Shown: positions 1-13,300 of the stretch, piece by piece
Position numbering within the stretch: the first letter of the stretch is position 1
Layout: the number at the start of each line of letters is the position of its first letter
Made by a program: the position numbers and the translations under genes
Origin: Daphnia pulex
Lineage: Eukaryota > Arthropoda > Branchiopoda > Diplostraca > Daphniidae
DNA length: 64,000 bases
Direction of reading: 5' to 3'
Assembly: GCF_021134715.1 (NCBI RefSeq)
Contig: NC_060023.1
Span: 9,486,001-9,550,000 of the forward strand
Notes under the pieces: generated by a model
The model's database searches: none
What the model was told of the DNA's origin: nothing
What the model saw: the letters and a program-made list of their open reading frames with translations, nothing else

Positions 1-820
1 GGAGGGTGTCACTCTCGTCTCACAAATCCCGTATTTTCATTCAAACAAAAGGGAATGCAATTTCTCTTCAAAAATTAAAAAGCTCAATAAAATCGTTTTT
101 TTGACGAATGCAAAAGATTTCAAACAAACACACGGTCGACATTTAAAAGAGGAAACAAGGAAAATGATCAAAAACACTCGCACTCGCAGTTATACATCGC
201 ACGCATGAATCAAATAAAAAACATTCAATCGCACCCCAGGAGAAAGAAATTTACAATTTATGCGAATCCCCGAAAGAATTTCTCAAACAAACAAAAACTA
301 AAAACACATTCGCAATTCAGGAGTATAGAGCCCCCCTTCTCCCCCCTTTCAGAAAAAAAAAATTAATTATATAGAAAAGTTTACATGTACCAACCGACCA
401 ACCAACCAATCGAAATAACAAACAAGGGGGGGAGAAGAAAGGAAAAAAAATCTTCGCTTCTTTTATCTTTTTCAAAATAATAATAATAATTATAAGTCAT
501 CTGCAAGAAAATAACTTAAATGATGAATGATGATGACGTAATTTTTTTTTTAATGAGAAACCCCCCCATCTCTTTTAACACCTCCTCTTTCCCCCTATTT
601 TAATGAATTAAAATGTTCTCATCGTTGAGATCGATTTGACGATGTTTTGGGTGGGGTCATAGCGAGAATGGAAACGAAGGGTCTCAATCAATTTTGGTTT
701 TTGGGTTATTGCTGATGTGTGTGTGTGTGTCGTCGAGGTGTTGTTGTTGTGTTAATGTTGTTGTTGCCTGAGGTCGACGTTTTTCTTTTTTTAAAAAATG
801 AATAATAATGCGGATGATTT
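1..820. other. 3' flank of spook, no gene seen
   Basis: AT-rich, low-complexity DNA with homopolymer runs, a short GT repeat near 716-730 and CCAACC/ACCGACC-type short repeats near 390-410. It lies immediately downstream of the spook stop codon on the minus strand, so the right-hand part is probably its 3' UTR. No open frame here has protein-like composition. Confidence 0.6.
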
Positions 821-3800
821 TCAATAAGACGCCGGCGCTGAGGGTCGGGGCGTTAGGACGACGCGGAAGGCATCGGGTGGTACGGCGACGCAAGCTTTGG
901 GTAGGTGGATGACATCCTCTGAGGCTGAGACGTCGAAATTCTGAAGCAAAGTGGCGAGTGTGACGAAACTGACGTGCTGGACCAGCCGGTAACCCATGCA
1001 GGCTCGTTTGCCAGTGCTGAACGGAATGAAATATTCCGGTTTGACGATTTTGCCCTGGATGAGGAACCGCGCAGGATCGAACGTCAGAGCCTGGTCGCCC
1101 CAGTAGTCTGGACTGATGTTCAGCTCGTAGTTGTTGAGGAATACCATCGTGCCTTCTTGAACGTCGTAACCTTTAAATAAAAATGAGAAAAAGAGAAACA
1201 ATTAGATCAGTATATTCGAAAGATGATGATTGGTTCTATTCAAATGAGATTATTTTTGTCAAAAATATTTACCGGCGACGGATGTGTTTTGCATGGCGAC
1301 GTGGGGGACAATGGGCGACGAAGACAATCTCAACGTTTCCAGGATGGTGGCTTCCGTGTAGGGCATGCTGGGCCGATCTTCCAGGACGACGGGTCGTGAA
1401 TTATCGCAGGTGACTTTGCGGATCTCCTCCTGGATGTTGGCCATGACGTGAGGGCTGGAGCAGAGCTCGCCGACGGCCCTCATCAGCAAATTGCCGATAG
1501 CCGAGTGTCCGCCGAGAAAGTCTTCCAGCTCGTAGAGAACGTGATTCCAGTCGAGTTGCTTTTCGTTGTCGTTGTGATCGGCAGCCTGGACATCTTCGCC
1601 GTTGTTCTTCTCATTTCCCAGTTGGCTGAGGAGGACGTCGGTGAAATCTCTGGGGTTGTTGACGTCCATGGTGGATCGGTGCTCGTCGATGATGGTCTTG
1701 ACGATGAACTGGCGGATGTCCGTGCCCCACGACTTGAGCTGCTGCATGTGGCGGCGGTAGACGGGCATGAGCCAGGGCAGGAAATCGACAGCGTAGCCCT
1801 GGTTGATGTCCCAGAAAATCTGGTCAAAGAGACGGACGACTTTGCCGAATTCCTTGTTGTTGTAATCGAAGCGGGTGCTGCACATGTAGTGGGTGAAGAC
1901 GTTGGCGCACATGGTCATCATCGTCGTCTTCAAGTCGATGCCTTTGCCGGCCGCCGCCGCCGTCATGAGCGACAATTCGTTGACCATCAAGTCGCTTTCG
2001 GACGTCAGGACGCGGCTGAGAGTGTCGAACTGCATCGAATCGACGCGCGGGTGGCACCAGTGGCGGGCGATCGAACGGCGATCTCTCTGCAGGTACGACC
2101 AATCGCACAGGGCCAGTGCTAAAGAAGAAGAAAAAAAAATAACACGCACACGTCAATTATTTTGAATTCGCTCAGACGACTGGTCATTTTGTGCCGCTAG
2201 ACATTGGAACATTTCTATCATCTCTTTAGGAATATTGGCATTGACTGGAATATATTTTTGTTTTCGGAATACTTGGAAAGCGGAAAACTGGTAATTTTTC
2301 CCAACTGCCAAGTCGGCGGGATTTTGAATTAATATAGACGACCCCTCCCTAGAGTTAGAACGATGGTCATTTCCTTATTACAGATATAATACTTTTCTCC
2401 ATTTGCGTCACACAATAAGCGCCCGTCGTAGTAGAGTCGGGTGTGTGTGTCTATACAACAGGTGTATCGCTCTCTCTCTCTCTCTCTCTCTGCTAGTGGA
2501 AAGCTTTCGACTATATACAGTAACATCTAGAGTGAAAATCAAGGTCAGGGTCGGCCCTGGGAAACAGACTGACCGAAACCTTGAAAAGAAATATAACGAA
2601 TCTCCTTCTCTAGATACCTTTTTCCCACTATATAACCCTCGAATTCTTCCGATTGGATTTCAAACGTCGCCAAAGAAAACGAAAATTTTTGTCACACAAA
2701 TTTTTTTTTCCAATTCCCAAATTGAAAGTTTTTTTTTTTTACGTTAAGGGGAAAAATTCAATTAGCATTACAGAAAATAAAATCCCCAAGCGAATTTTGT
2801 CGACCGTATTTTTCTACATCATAACGCTCGCGCTAGAGCTAAAACTATAATTACAAAAACCAACTGTGTGTGTGTACTTATATATATGTTCTGGAAAAAT
2901 ATTATGACTTTTGCGCACCTGTTGAACTGCCCAACACACACAACGGAAGGTGGACGTTTGTGATTCATTTTCGTTGGCACTCGCAATTAACTCTGCTTCA
3001 TACATATCCCCTCATGTGCATTTTCGTCATATTTTTTTTTAAGTGCTGGGCCCCACATGCATCGTTATTATTTGTGCATACATGAGAAATACGTTTTTGC
3101 AGCAACGTTTCCTACAATTCTCTACTACATGTTGCCCCGGAATATATTTGTACAGCTCAGGGAACGATCGGAAATTGCGCAATTATTTCTGGGCCTTGCC
3201 ATTTTTTTTTTTTTACATTGGCACCCACGTAGACCCAATGACAGACACATTTTCTAGGGGGCACATAGGGGTTGGACTGAAATACAAATTCCCCAATTTT
3301 TACCCCACCGAGAAAAAAAAAATGTATCATATTTAATTACACCTGTAGCCCGACCTCGAAATATATCGGCCAAACCCCAATAGAATTGAGTCATTATCTT
3401 TTTAAAAAACGTAATAATGATGCAGCACAAAAAATCTCTCGTTCTTCCTCAAAATTCGATTTCCCCCCTTTGCTGATTTATTTTTAGACACTTGTTGCCA
3501 GTTGCTAATGATTACAAAAGCCCAGGGGTCGTTTTAACCGTAGGAACAAGTCTAAAAATAGCCCCACCTCTATTCGATTTGATTTTTATGAGGAAATGAA
3601 AATGAAAATAATCAAATGATGAGACTTACAATTGTCGCGATCGCCGCCGAAGAGAATGTCGTAGCGGATAAAGTTGGGCCGTCCGCCAAAGTGGGGGCCC
3701 TTGGTGATGAGCACCTCCTTGATGAGCTTGAAACTGTTGACGACGACGCACGGCGTCGAGCCCAAGGTAATGCTGAAAATGTCGCCGTAGATTTTGCTGA

Positions 3801-4218
3801 GCTCAGAGAAAGCCTCGAACGGGACCTCGTACTGGCCCAGCAAGTGGAGCGAGCCGATGACGGGCCAGCCGACCGGGCCGGGCGGCGGACTCCACGGCTT
3901 GGCGACAACCGTCGTGCCACTTGTGGCGGCCGTAACGACAGGAACAGCAGCAGAGGCTTTAGCGGCCGACGATTTGGCCAGGTGAGAGCGGACCAATCGC
4001 TGGGCTTTGCTCTTGATGCGGAAGAAGAGTGAGTCGGCCATTTGCGGGGGGCCGTTCTTGCGCCCGTTGAGCCAGACGAGCGTGAACGTCAGGGCGGCCA
4101 ATGTGGTCAGGAGGACGGTGGTGGCCGACACGAAGACGGCGCCAATTTGTCCAACGCTGAAACCACCGACCAGCGAAGCCGATGAAAAAGACGAGCTCTC
4201 GACAGTCAACAGCTCCAT
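821..4218 (-). CDS. spo: CYP307-family cytochrome P450 (spook-type)
   Basis: Three exons on the minus strand: 4218-3630, 2118-1273 and 1170-821, joined in phase, giving 594 residues. The start is the first ATG giving a membrane anchor. Residues about 20-50 form a hydrophobic anchor, followed by an Ala/Ser/Lys-rich linker and the proline hinge PPGPVGWPVIGSLHLLG. P450 landmarks seen are the K-helix ETLR, a FDPARF meander motif and the heme loop FSTGKRACMG with Cys536 as the thiolate ligand. The I-helix reads GGHSA rather than the usual AGxDT, as I recall for CYP307. The stretch around GPHFGGRPNFIRYDILFGGD is close to insect spook/spookier. CYP307 enzymes act in the 'black box' steps converting 7-dehydrocholesterol towards ketodiol, probably at the ER. 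Intron 1 is about 1.5 kb and carries a CT microsatellite. Its pathway partner neverland lies divergently 19 kb away. Identity as CYP307 is secure; spook versus a paralogue is not. Confidence 0.93.
2469..2491. repeat. (CT)n microsatellite in spook intron 1
   Basis: About ten uninterrupted TC dinucleotides inside the first intron of the CYP307 gene. No function implied. Confidence 0.9.
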
Positions 4219-4536
4219 TTTTCTTACGGGTTGTTCTTGTTGTTGTTGTTGTATTTTTACTGCGGGGAGGGAGCTGGGCAACGGCGCGGTTCTCGTCACA
4301 AACGGAAATGTTTCAACAAACCGCAGGGACGAGATGAACGAATTAAAATTTGGACTTAGATTTTTCGTCGCGGGACAAATAAAATTGGGACAGACAACTG
4401 AGTTGTTGTTGCAGGACTAGTGGGAAGTTTTTTGGATTCTCAAAAAATTCTGCGGATGGGGGGATTTGTTGTTATTGTGTCGGAAGGGACTTTGGTGTGT
4501 GTGTTTCGGGGTCTTCCTCAACTGATGAGAGAGAGG

Positions 4537-4568
4537 CGGTGGTGGTGGTGGTGGTTGGTGGTGGTGGG
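4537..4568. repeat. GGT-rich simple repeat
   Basis: Tandem GTG/GGT trinucleotides followed by a G run, in the presumed spook 5' UTR or just upstream. Confidence 0.8.
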
Positions 4569-4611
4569 GGAAAAAGGTGAAGTGGGAACTGGTGTACGGT
4601 TCGCCGACGAC

Positions 4612-4646
4612 TGTGGACCCGGTTCTAGCGGTTGGCGCGATTTATA
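4612..4646 (-). promoter_or_regulatory. Candidate core promoter of spook (TATA + initiator)
   Basis: On the minus strand a TATAAA box occupies 4646-4641 within CTTATAAATCGCG. About 32 bases downstream there is a CCACAGTC stretch (4616-4609) that fits an arthropod initiator. Transcription from there would give a 5' UTR of roughly 395 bases before the ATG at 4218. The spacing is right for TATA/Inr, but this is inferred from sequence only. Confidence 0.5.
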
Positions 4647-5135
4647 AGAGCGCGGAGCGCGGGGCGGGCAGCAACTGACGGACTCTCGGAGAAGGAAAGA
4701 ACCAAAAAGAATAAAAAAAGAAAAAGAAAAAATTTGTTATTAAGGAAGGGGGAGGGAACGAGATGGGAGGAGGCTATACAACACTCTTGCGCTCTATGTA
4801 GTAGTCTAGTAGAGTTATAGTAGTATATACATACAATGCTGCGCTGAGACTGCTTATATAACCAGACTATGACGTGACACACAATAACTCGTCTGAATTA
4901 TCTAATTGAATTTTTCATGAAAAAAAACCCCAAAAAAGATTTCCGCTAAATTTTGGAATTTTGTTTCTGCGTCATTGAAAGATTTTTATTTTATTTCTTT
5001 TTATTAAAAACTTTTTTTTTTCTTTCCTAAAAGAAAGTCGCGAACCGCTTTGCTCTGCTCTCTCTCTCTCTGTGTGTTTGTATGGACAGTGTTTAACTCC
5101 GCCCACTTCTGATTTTTTTTTCTCCTCTTCTTGTG

Positions 5136-5154
5136 TCGGTCGGTCGGTCGGTCG
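5136..5154. repeat. (GTCG)n microsatellite
   Basis: Tandem tetranucleotide GTCG/CGGT, about four and a half copies. Similar ACCG/GACC short tandem runs occur near 8540 and 12080, so this motif recurs across the spacer. Confidence 0.85.
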
Positions 5155-5593
5155 CCGGGGCTGAGATTTTAGTCAAGTCATATGACGCAACAACTCGAGT
5201 TGACAATCCCAACTTCTCCGTTAGACTTGTTTTCTTATAAGCCATCTTCTTAATGATTTGATTGATTATTACTTTTTTTCTTGCACTTATTCTGATTATA
5301 TTACATAGCCTTCAGGTGTACATAAATAAACACAAATTAGAGAACCGGTGGCTGTTTTTGGCCGGGGGTTAGGCTGCTGCTATATTCGTTGCGATCCGCA
5401 TCAATGAAAAAGTGAAACTCTTCTTCAACATTTTTGTTTTTTCTTTCTCTCTCTCTCACGTAATCAACGACCAATCAACAGGTTCAAACTGTTGCCCCGC
5501 AACGGACCCAAAATCTCAAGCTCCGCCCTCGATTCCCTTCAAACATGTACAGTTTAGATTGTACAGGTAACACGTAATTAAGTCCAGTCAATT

Positions 5594-5618
5594 GTAGTAG
5601 TCGTAGTAGTAGTAGTAA
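5594..5618. repeat. (GTA)n microsatellite
   Basis: Imperfect tandem GTA trinucleotides interrupted by one GTC. Confidence 0.8.
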
Positions 5619-5710
5619 GTCTAAATATAAACCGGGCAATAGTAAAGAAAAAACCGTTGAATATGTAGAGTCGAATCAGTTGGAACGACAAACAAGCTAT
5701 AAGGGGATTT

Positions 5711-5872
5711 TCATTTTCTATTTTCTATTTTATTTTTGGTATTTTTTCGGTTTTCTGGTCAAGGCCAAGGTCTTCTTCTTTTATCATCTTCTTCTTTTTC
5801 TTTTTTATCTTTTTTTTTTCTTTTTTATATTCCTCTTCTTCTCTATATATCCCTCCCTTTTTTCTTAGACCT
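5711..5872. repeat. Pyrimidine-rich tract
   Basis: About 160 bases that are almost all C/T on the plus strand, followed at about 5889-5917 by a purine-rich (GAA)n run. This gives apparent open frames of Phe/Leu/Ser that are composition artefacts. Confidence 0.8.
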
Positions 5873-8800
5873 CCTTCTTTTTCACGTTGGAAAAAGAAGA
5901 AGAAGAAGAAGAAAAAACTTCCCCTTTTTATTCTCGTCCTGAAAACCGAAAAAATTCCTTTTTTTCTTCTTCTACCTGTTGTCGGTTCGATTCCTCTCTC
6001 TTTCCTCTACGCACTCTCACGTGACTTGACGTCAGCGGCCACTCGATCCCGCTATATGCGCTCACGCCTCCCACCCGAAAAAAAAAGTGAATGGGCGGCC
6101 AATTTGAAACAGATGAACAAACGAAAATAAAACTAGTGTCAATACAGCCCTGGCCGACATATTCTGGTTCATGAATAACAAAAAGGTGGCCAACTATGTA
6201 TCGATTAACATTGAAAACTGCCGGCTCGGCCAACAACACCTGTCGCACTTGAACTTATAGAGCGCCTATCTACTGTCAATATTTAGATATTGACACATAT
6301 TACAGTTCTGATGAAATTTATTTTGATTAACTGCCACGCAGTTTGCGCGACAAATGGGAAAGGAGAGAGTAAAAACACCTGCCGTTTCGACTGTTTCAAT
6401 TCCAAGTTCGAATTATTTTTACGTTGGAAAAAGGTGTGTGTGTGACTAGTATATCCGGGTGAAGTTTTTTTCGTGCGACCCTGCCACATGTGTGAGTCGC
6501 ATAGGTGACGAGAAATGTGTTGTTTGAACAGCTGGGCTCTCTATGATCATTCGACACTGACACCAATAGACATACGTCAACGCCTGAAATTCTGCCGAGT
6601 AATGTAGACTAACTACTGGAAAATGGAGAGGAGAACAAGAAATGTGGCCAATGGAATATTTGAATCGACCGTAGATATCTTTTCCATCACGGATACTCTC
6701 CCCGCCTAACACGGCTGCCAGTCCCGCCATATTGAACGGAAACAAAACGGAGTGAAATAAAAATGACGGCCAAACGCGTCAGCAACAGGTGCATCGCATC
6801 GGGTTAGACTGGAAAATAAAAAGGTCTAAATAGCTCAGCCCACAGGAACGAGAAAAAAAAATATGAATAAAAACAAGGGATGGCCGTGAACTTTTTAGAA
6901 TCCCGGATCTGTGTTTCAACTGATTGACGTCATACTCGGTCATCTCTACGTCAAAAAAAAAAAAAAAAAGAATAATTCAATTTTCTTTAAACAAACTATT
7001 AAAAATGAAAAGTAAACTTGCGGTAAGGGACGCGGGGAAATCCCAAACCTCCAATAACCAGAAAATAAAACTCCCCTATTTCGAATGAATAGATTTTCCT
7101 GTTTTTCTTTTATACCGTCCCAAAGTCAAACACACAGATAAACGTTATACAATTCAAACTGGGCTGCTCCTTAAAGACCAGGTTGTTTTTTTGAGTGTTA
7201 CCCCCCCTCATATTTTTTATTATACCTACACAGAGCCATACGTCCTTTTCGACTAGATAGCGCATCAGCCACCGAAAATGTGCAATTCATTTAGAATACC
7301 TGTGGGGACTGGCAGGGCTGTCTAAAGAACACATATTTGCTCTGTGGACGTATCTTTTTGATGCGATTGTTTGGCGTGCGCCTCAAATCGATTGGCGTCT
7401 GTGTGTTTTGTACCTGGCGCCATAATTATTCCCCTTCTAAATAAAAAATGCCGCCCCATTTTTTTGTGGTTGAAAAAACCCTGTCTTAAACAGCCAAACA
7501 GGACCAAATAATCAATAATAATAAAAATTTTATTTGGTACCCCCCTCTCAAAAGAAAATATCAAAATTAAATGAGTCCCTTTGGCGCAGTTTTGAAGTGT
7601 GTCAACAACACAAAACTCCTACCGTTTTCGGGCTGCTGGCACCGATGAGGCGATCGCCATTTAAATAAAGAGAGAAGAAGAAGATGCCACACATACTTAT
7701 CAATTGCATTTCGCCAGTTGGCAGAAAAGAAATTTTCCTGTTCAAACCCGCGCGAAATGCTGTGGCGAAATGTGCTGTGTAGAAATCGCATTCGAATAAT
7801 AATACGACAATCAAGTTGGCAATACAGATAGAAATATATATAAGAGAGCTCGTGATTGGTTTGCGTACGTATCATTATTATTCCGCGAAAAGAAGCGAAA
7901 GTCTGCGAGCTATATAACATCATGCCCGGCTCCCGCGCACACAATAGACGCCGGTCAACCGGTCCGCCTTTTTTAGGTTGGGCTTTGTTTTTGTTTGGTT
8001 GTTGTTGCCCGTCTCTCTCTCTCTCTCTGTTGGACTGTTGGCGAGTGCAATGCAACGCTGTTTGACCGCCGGAGAAAATCATGGAGAAGATAGAAGATAA
8101 GCCAAACGGGTGGTGGTGGTGGTGTAGAAAATTCAAAAGAAAAGAACCCGTTACATTGGCGATGGCTTTGGCTGATTGGTTGACCGTTGGACGTTCGGGA
8201 AAGAGAGAGAGCGCCGGGGTCGGCTGCTGGACTCCTCATGTGGCCATGCACATATACATATGCATATGTAATACATAGATATATCTATTCGGTCGTTATG
8301 CAGTCGAAATATCTGGCTCAGATACTATTATAGGATCGGTTTGTTTCGTTTCTTTCTATTCGTCACTTTCGTCGCTTTGGCCCGGCCCTCCGCCACGCGC
8401 TGACCGGAATCGGAGTATAGAAAAAAAAAAAAAATCTCGTCGTCGGTTTGTTTTGGTTGTTATGTCCTTTTCACGTGGGTCCAGCGTGAAACGGGCAGGG
8501 CATGTCCTGGATTTTTCTCATTCCTAGATTGCACCACACGACCGACCGACCGACCAACCAAACAGCAGCGCCATAACATCACTCGGTTTCCAAACAGTGA
8601 AAACCAAAAAACACAAGCGAGAGAAAATATCCGGGACACCGGAAGAATTTTGATTTCAGTTCAACCGAAATCGTCTGGAATTTCTTCTAGTTTTTTTTCT
8701 CTCCCAGACACAATCATTTGCTATTTTTCGCCCTCAATTTAAAAAACAATAAAATGTGCACTCTTGTACCTTTTTGAAAAAATTATTATTATTGTTATAG

Positions 8801-10347
8801 GCTATGCTCTACTGTTCGCAATCTAGTGGGACAACAATCGAGTCCAGGTGTGTGCCAAAATCTTTTTTTATTTTTATTTTCTCACGAATGTGGGACGCTA
8901 TAAACAAAAGAAAGAGAGATTTCGCGAGTCCCTCATTCAGTTTATGTCCAAGAAATTTGCAACTGTGCCACATGCAGCAGCAGCAAATAAATCGAATTAA
9001 ATCTTTCTCTTATATAGTACATATAATGAAAGGAGGGCGTGGGCATTTATTATTATAGTCTCAAGCTAAGTCTGTCATCATCCAGATTTTTCGAATAAAA
9101 AGACAACTGCGCAATAACTGGATTGCAAAGCGTGGTGGCAGGGAAAGGTGAGGAATCCGAATCTTTAAAAAGAAAAAATTGAAAAGAAAAAGTCCACCCC
9201 ACTCCCGCCACGCCACCCCACACGCCTGTTCTCCCGATCTATCGCTTGTCCCGTTATGTTTTCTGTTTTTCTTTGAATTTCAATTTTGCTTTTGTTTGTT
9301 TGTTTGCTTGTGTAACCCGCATTTTGATTTTGATCCACACACACAAACAACGGGCGGTGCCATCCACACAGGCATTGCGCATGGCGAATACCCAAAGTGA
9401 ATCCGTTAGCTTTTTTCTCGGGTGCATTTCGTATGCGACCGGGAAAAAACGAAGCGAATAAAATATCAATAAGCCATTTACATATTACAATCGCGGTTGT
9501 AATATGGTCCTGGAGTGCCGCTCTTCAGCCAATCACGTTGTTCGCATACCAAATTTTGACCATCTTCTTTATTCGATATCATCCGCAAAATTGCCAAAAG
9601 AAAAAACAATAAAACTCTCATAAAATCTCTGAAATAATTAAACCAGTTTTTGTTGTTTCACTTGTTTGAATATTCAATCGACTGAATTAAAATTCCCCGC
9701 AAGTGCAGATCCATTTCAGATATGTCCTGGGCGATTTTTCTGAATGAAAGTTTTGTTTTCCACAAGATAGAGCGCCGATAGATTGAGGTTGGAAAATCTG
9801 GTCAATGGGCAGCTACAGCCGTGTGGGCTGCGCGTGTCAATTGATTACGAAATCGATCAATCATTCTGGAACAAAAAAACATCAAAAGGCCGAGACAAAA
9901 GGGGGGCAGAGAACATGCTAGAAACAAAACATGGGTTGGAGAAGCTTCGACTGACTCGACGTCTCAGCACGTCGTTTTTATATAATAAAAAGAAACGAAT
10001 TCGTTTTATGAGTTCGGAGAAGTGGGGAAGGAGAAAATGCAAAAGTTTTGTATTTTTATTTATTTCTTTTAAATTTTTCTTTTGTTTTGTTTTTCATTTT
10101 AGGGTTGAGCGACGGAAAAAGGAAAGCACCGTTAGAAAACGCCGATGACATAGCATAAAACTCTATACGCATACCGATGTATTTAATTCATTTCCCTTTA
10201 AATAATTACGTGCGACGTTGCAGATTTCTTACAAATTCCCCCCCGAAAAACGGTGAATGAAAATCCAACGAAAATAATTCGTCTCGAATCTGAAATAAAT
10301 CTTTAATATCCCGTCGGTAGATCAAATTGAGGTCTCGTCCCTTCCGC

Positions 10348-10357
10348 GTCACGTGAC
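10348..10357. promoter_or_regulatory. Palindromic extended E-box GTCACGTGAC
   Basis: Perfect 10-base palindrome with CACGTG core in the spook-neverland spacer. This sequence matches the known consensus for bHLH-leucine-zipper factors of the MiT/TFE and USF type. CACGTG-like cores are also bound by bHLH-PAS pairs, which include the juvenoid receptor Met. Function here is inference only. Confidence 0.4.
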
Positions 10358-13300
10358 CCCCCAGCTATACGTGCTGCGTGTTGGGTGGGTGGGGCGGTCG
10401 GAATGGATACACGACAAAAAACAACCGAAAATATACACACGAAATCAAAAAGCATTTCGGCTGGCTATTACATACTGTACGTTGTAATTGATTGGACTAG
10501 AACCGATAATGTTCCGCTCGTGATGTAATGGTCAGTTTACACACTCCCGAGAGAAACCGGTAGTGATTGCCCACCCCCCGGACCGCGGCAATTCAAGACA
10601 CAAATTTCTTTTTCTCTGTTTGTTTTACATGGGTTGGATATCCATTAGCAACAGGGTACGATTCGCCCGAGTTCCCACACACATCACGCGGTCCAATATG
10701 TGCGCGCGTAACCAGACTCCCGCAAATGTTCCCCCCTGCCGAATAAAACCAAAAAGAAGTGCAACGCTACACGCCGAGCTGCGCGCGCCAGACCTCTGAA
10801 ATCATTGGCCACCATTTCCTTCTCCCATATTCTTCGCTTCTCACATCGCTAAAAATTCACGACTATTTTTTCCTTTTTTTCTCCTTTGGGCGGTGTTTTG
10901 GTTTTTTGGCAAATAAAAAAGAAGAAGAAAAAAAAAACCCCAACCAACCGCCAAGTCGGCACACACACGGTATATAGTTCTATAGTTATCAGATCGCGTT
11001 ACTGACTCACTGCACTCCTTTTGCTTTAAAAGAGAAATAAGATTGACCGGAAATTTCTCGTTCTGTGTCATCGGGGAATTTGAAATTGGCGCGCTTGAAA
11101 ATTCAAAAAAAAAAATTTAACTTTTTCAAATTTTCCCGCCAACGTATTTTTTTAGGATTGCGCAATCTTCAATAAAAATTGGCAAACCATTTTCTCTTTC
11201 ACGCCCATTTTTGTCTGTCGATCTACGTGACCCGCTTATCTATCAGATATTCGTCATTGGTAATCACACACATTATTTCATCATTTTAAGTTGAAATTTC
11301 GTCAAAAAATAAAAAAAAAATTCCATTTCGCTTTACACGAGCACGTGAAAAACGAAATAATAAAAAGAAAATGTCGACGAACTTCGGACAACCTGTTTTC
11401 TCTTGGACCACACAATAAAACGACTTGCGGTACTTTTCCGTCGTCGTTTGTTATTGTCGTTGGCATACTATTATTTCCTATCCTTTCTGGGCATTTGGTC
11501 TTCTCCCTTGATTTATGTTTCTGTCGACTTGTCATCGGTTTTTACCTTCTCTCTTTTAACTTTTAATTTTATTTGCTTGTACCCGAAAAGAAAAGAAACA
11601 AACAAACAAAAAACCTACGGGAATAATGACGACGACGACCCAGCAGCTGTAATAATACTACGTAGCTAGGGGGGCCTCTACGATGGGGGCTGATTTGCAT
11701 TGTGCAGTCGTGACCGTCGGTTGTCCTTCCGCTTTATTTTTCCACCAACAACAACTATCGTCTCCTGTCCAGCAACGGAATTCCCCATTTTCTTATTTTA
11801 TTTTCTTTCCCTTTGCGCGCAATTCTTGCGGTGGTGGTGGTGCCGTCGCCAGCAAAGAAACAAACAAAAAAAATTTGTCTTTTTATCTTCTTCCGCGTTG
11901 TTGTACCTTCAAGTTCATTGTCACGAACGCTAACAGCAGACTTGGCTTTTCCATCTCTCTCTCTCCGCGTGCTGGGAAATCTTGATTTTTCTCTTTTATT
12001 TTATAGAAAGCCAGCTCAGCTCCTTTCACGGGATTTTCACCGCCTGTGTGACGTCGTCGTCGTGTGTCCATTCACGGACCGACCGACCGACATTCGACGC
12101 GCGTCAATAAAACAAAAAAACAAAAAACTCATCGATTTTTGATTTTTGTTTTTGTCGTTTGCCACATCCAGACGGTCATGGTGACCTCAATTTTTCGATT
12201 TGAAACAAAACATTTTGTTCGGTTTGTTTTGAATTCTGAATTGTGCTGTGTGCGTTGTCTTCCCTGTTGCGCAAGAGATATGTGTCGACCCGGCTGCTGT
12301 GGTGGATATGATCCGGACTTCGGAACCGCCCGGAAGGGCCCTCCTTCCGGCCCCCGGTCTTATTGGCTCGGGACTGATGGCTGATGGGGCTGAAATTGAA
12401 CGGTCGCCGCCGCCACCGACGACGGCCAAGGTATCGGGAGTATCCGGCGGCGGCGATGCCTGGCGACGGGTGACGTCGTGGGGACACATTACATTTCGCG
12501 TGCATGGTGCATCGGATAACGGGCATATTCTTATATGATGATGATCCGTTTACCTTGATTTCAATTTCCCATCCGGTTGATGGCTGATGGGGTCGTTCAA
12601 ATTTTTTGGGTGTCGTCATCAATTTCATCGCCATTTTCCGTTTCTTTTCTCTTTTCTTTTCCCGGTAGTTTTAGATTTCACAGGTTGACCAGGTTATTTC
12701 ATCATCTGTGAACTTGTCCAGGAATATTTTTTGTGTCTAACTTCTCCTGCTTAAACGACCATATAGCCGCCCCCCCCCTTGCACCATGACCGGCCCCCAG
12801 CAGGCGCGTCATGGTGAAAGAAAAAACACGCCAGAAAATTAGGTCAAATTTCTTTCTCCATTTTGGAATGAAGAGAGAGAGAGAGAGGAAACAAAAAGGT
12901 TCTTATCGTGTGGGACTCGCCTTCTTCTTCTTCTTCTCCCTGGAACATTTTTTGAAAACGTCCAAGACTTTGGTGTCACCTGGTGTTGAAATTGAGCGAA
13001 AAACATTTCGTTTTCTTGTTGGGGATTTCCCATCTCATCACACAGCGCCGGAACGATGCGGAAGGATTTCTCTCTCTCTCCTTGCACGACGAAGGAGTTA
13101 AGTGCCAACACGTGTGCCTCGTGTGAGACACGCACCGATCGGCCGCTCCTTTTCGTTCCTCTTTTATTTTTTTATTTTTTGTTTTTATTTTTTGAAGGGC
13201 ACCAAGACACGCCCTCTTGATTCTTCTTCTTCTCTCAACCGGAGAAACTCATTTCATTTGTGTTATTTTAATATTCAATGTTAACCCTCTCACCTTCCCT

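Noticed and set aside
1448-2122. 224-codon plus-strand open frame over spook exon 2
   Set aside because: It is antisense to well-conserved P450 sequence; composition reflects the opposite strand.
5711-5942. Overlapping open frames of Phe/Leu/Ser and Arg/Lys
   Set aside because: They are translations of a pyrimidine tract and a GAA run.
7567-8136. 189-codon minus-strand open frame
   Set aside because: His-, Arg- and Ser-rich low-complexity translation of simple sequence, with no domain.
12176-12634. 152-codon minus-strand open frame with an overlapping plus-strand frame
   Set aside because: Both strands are open because of local G+C richness; no family resemblance.
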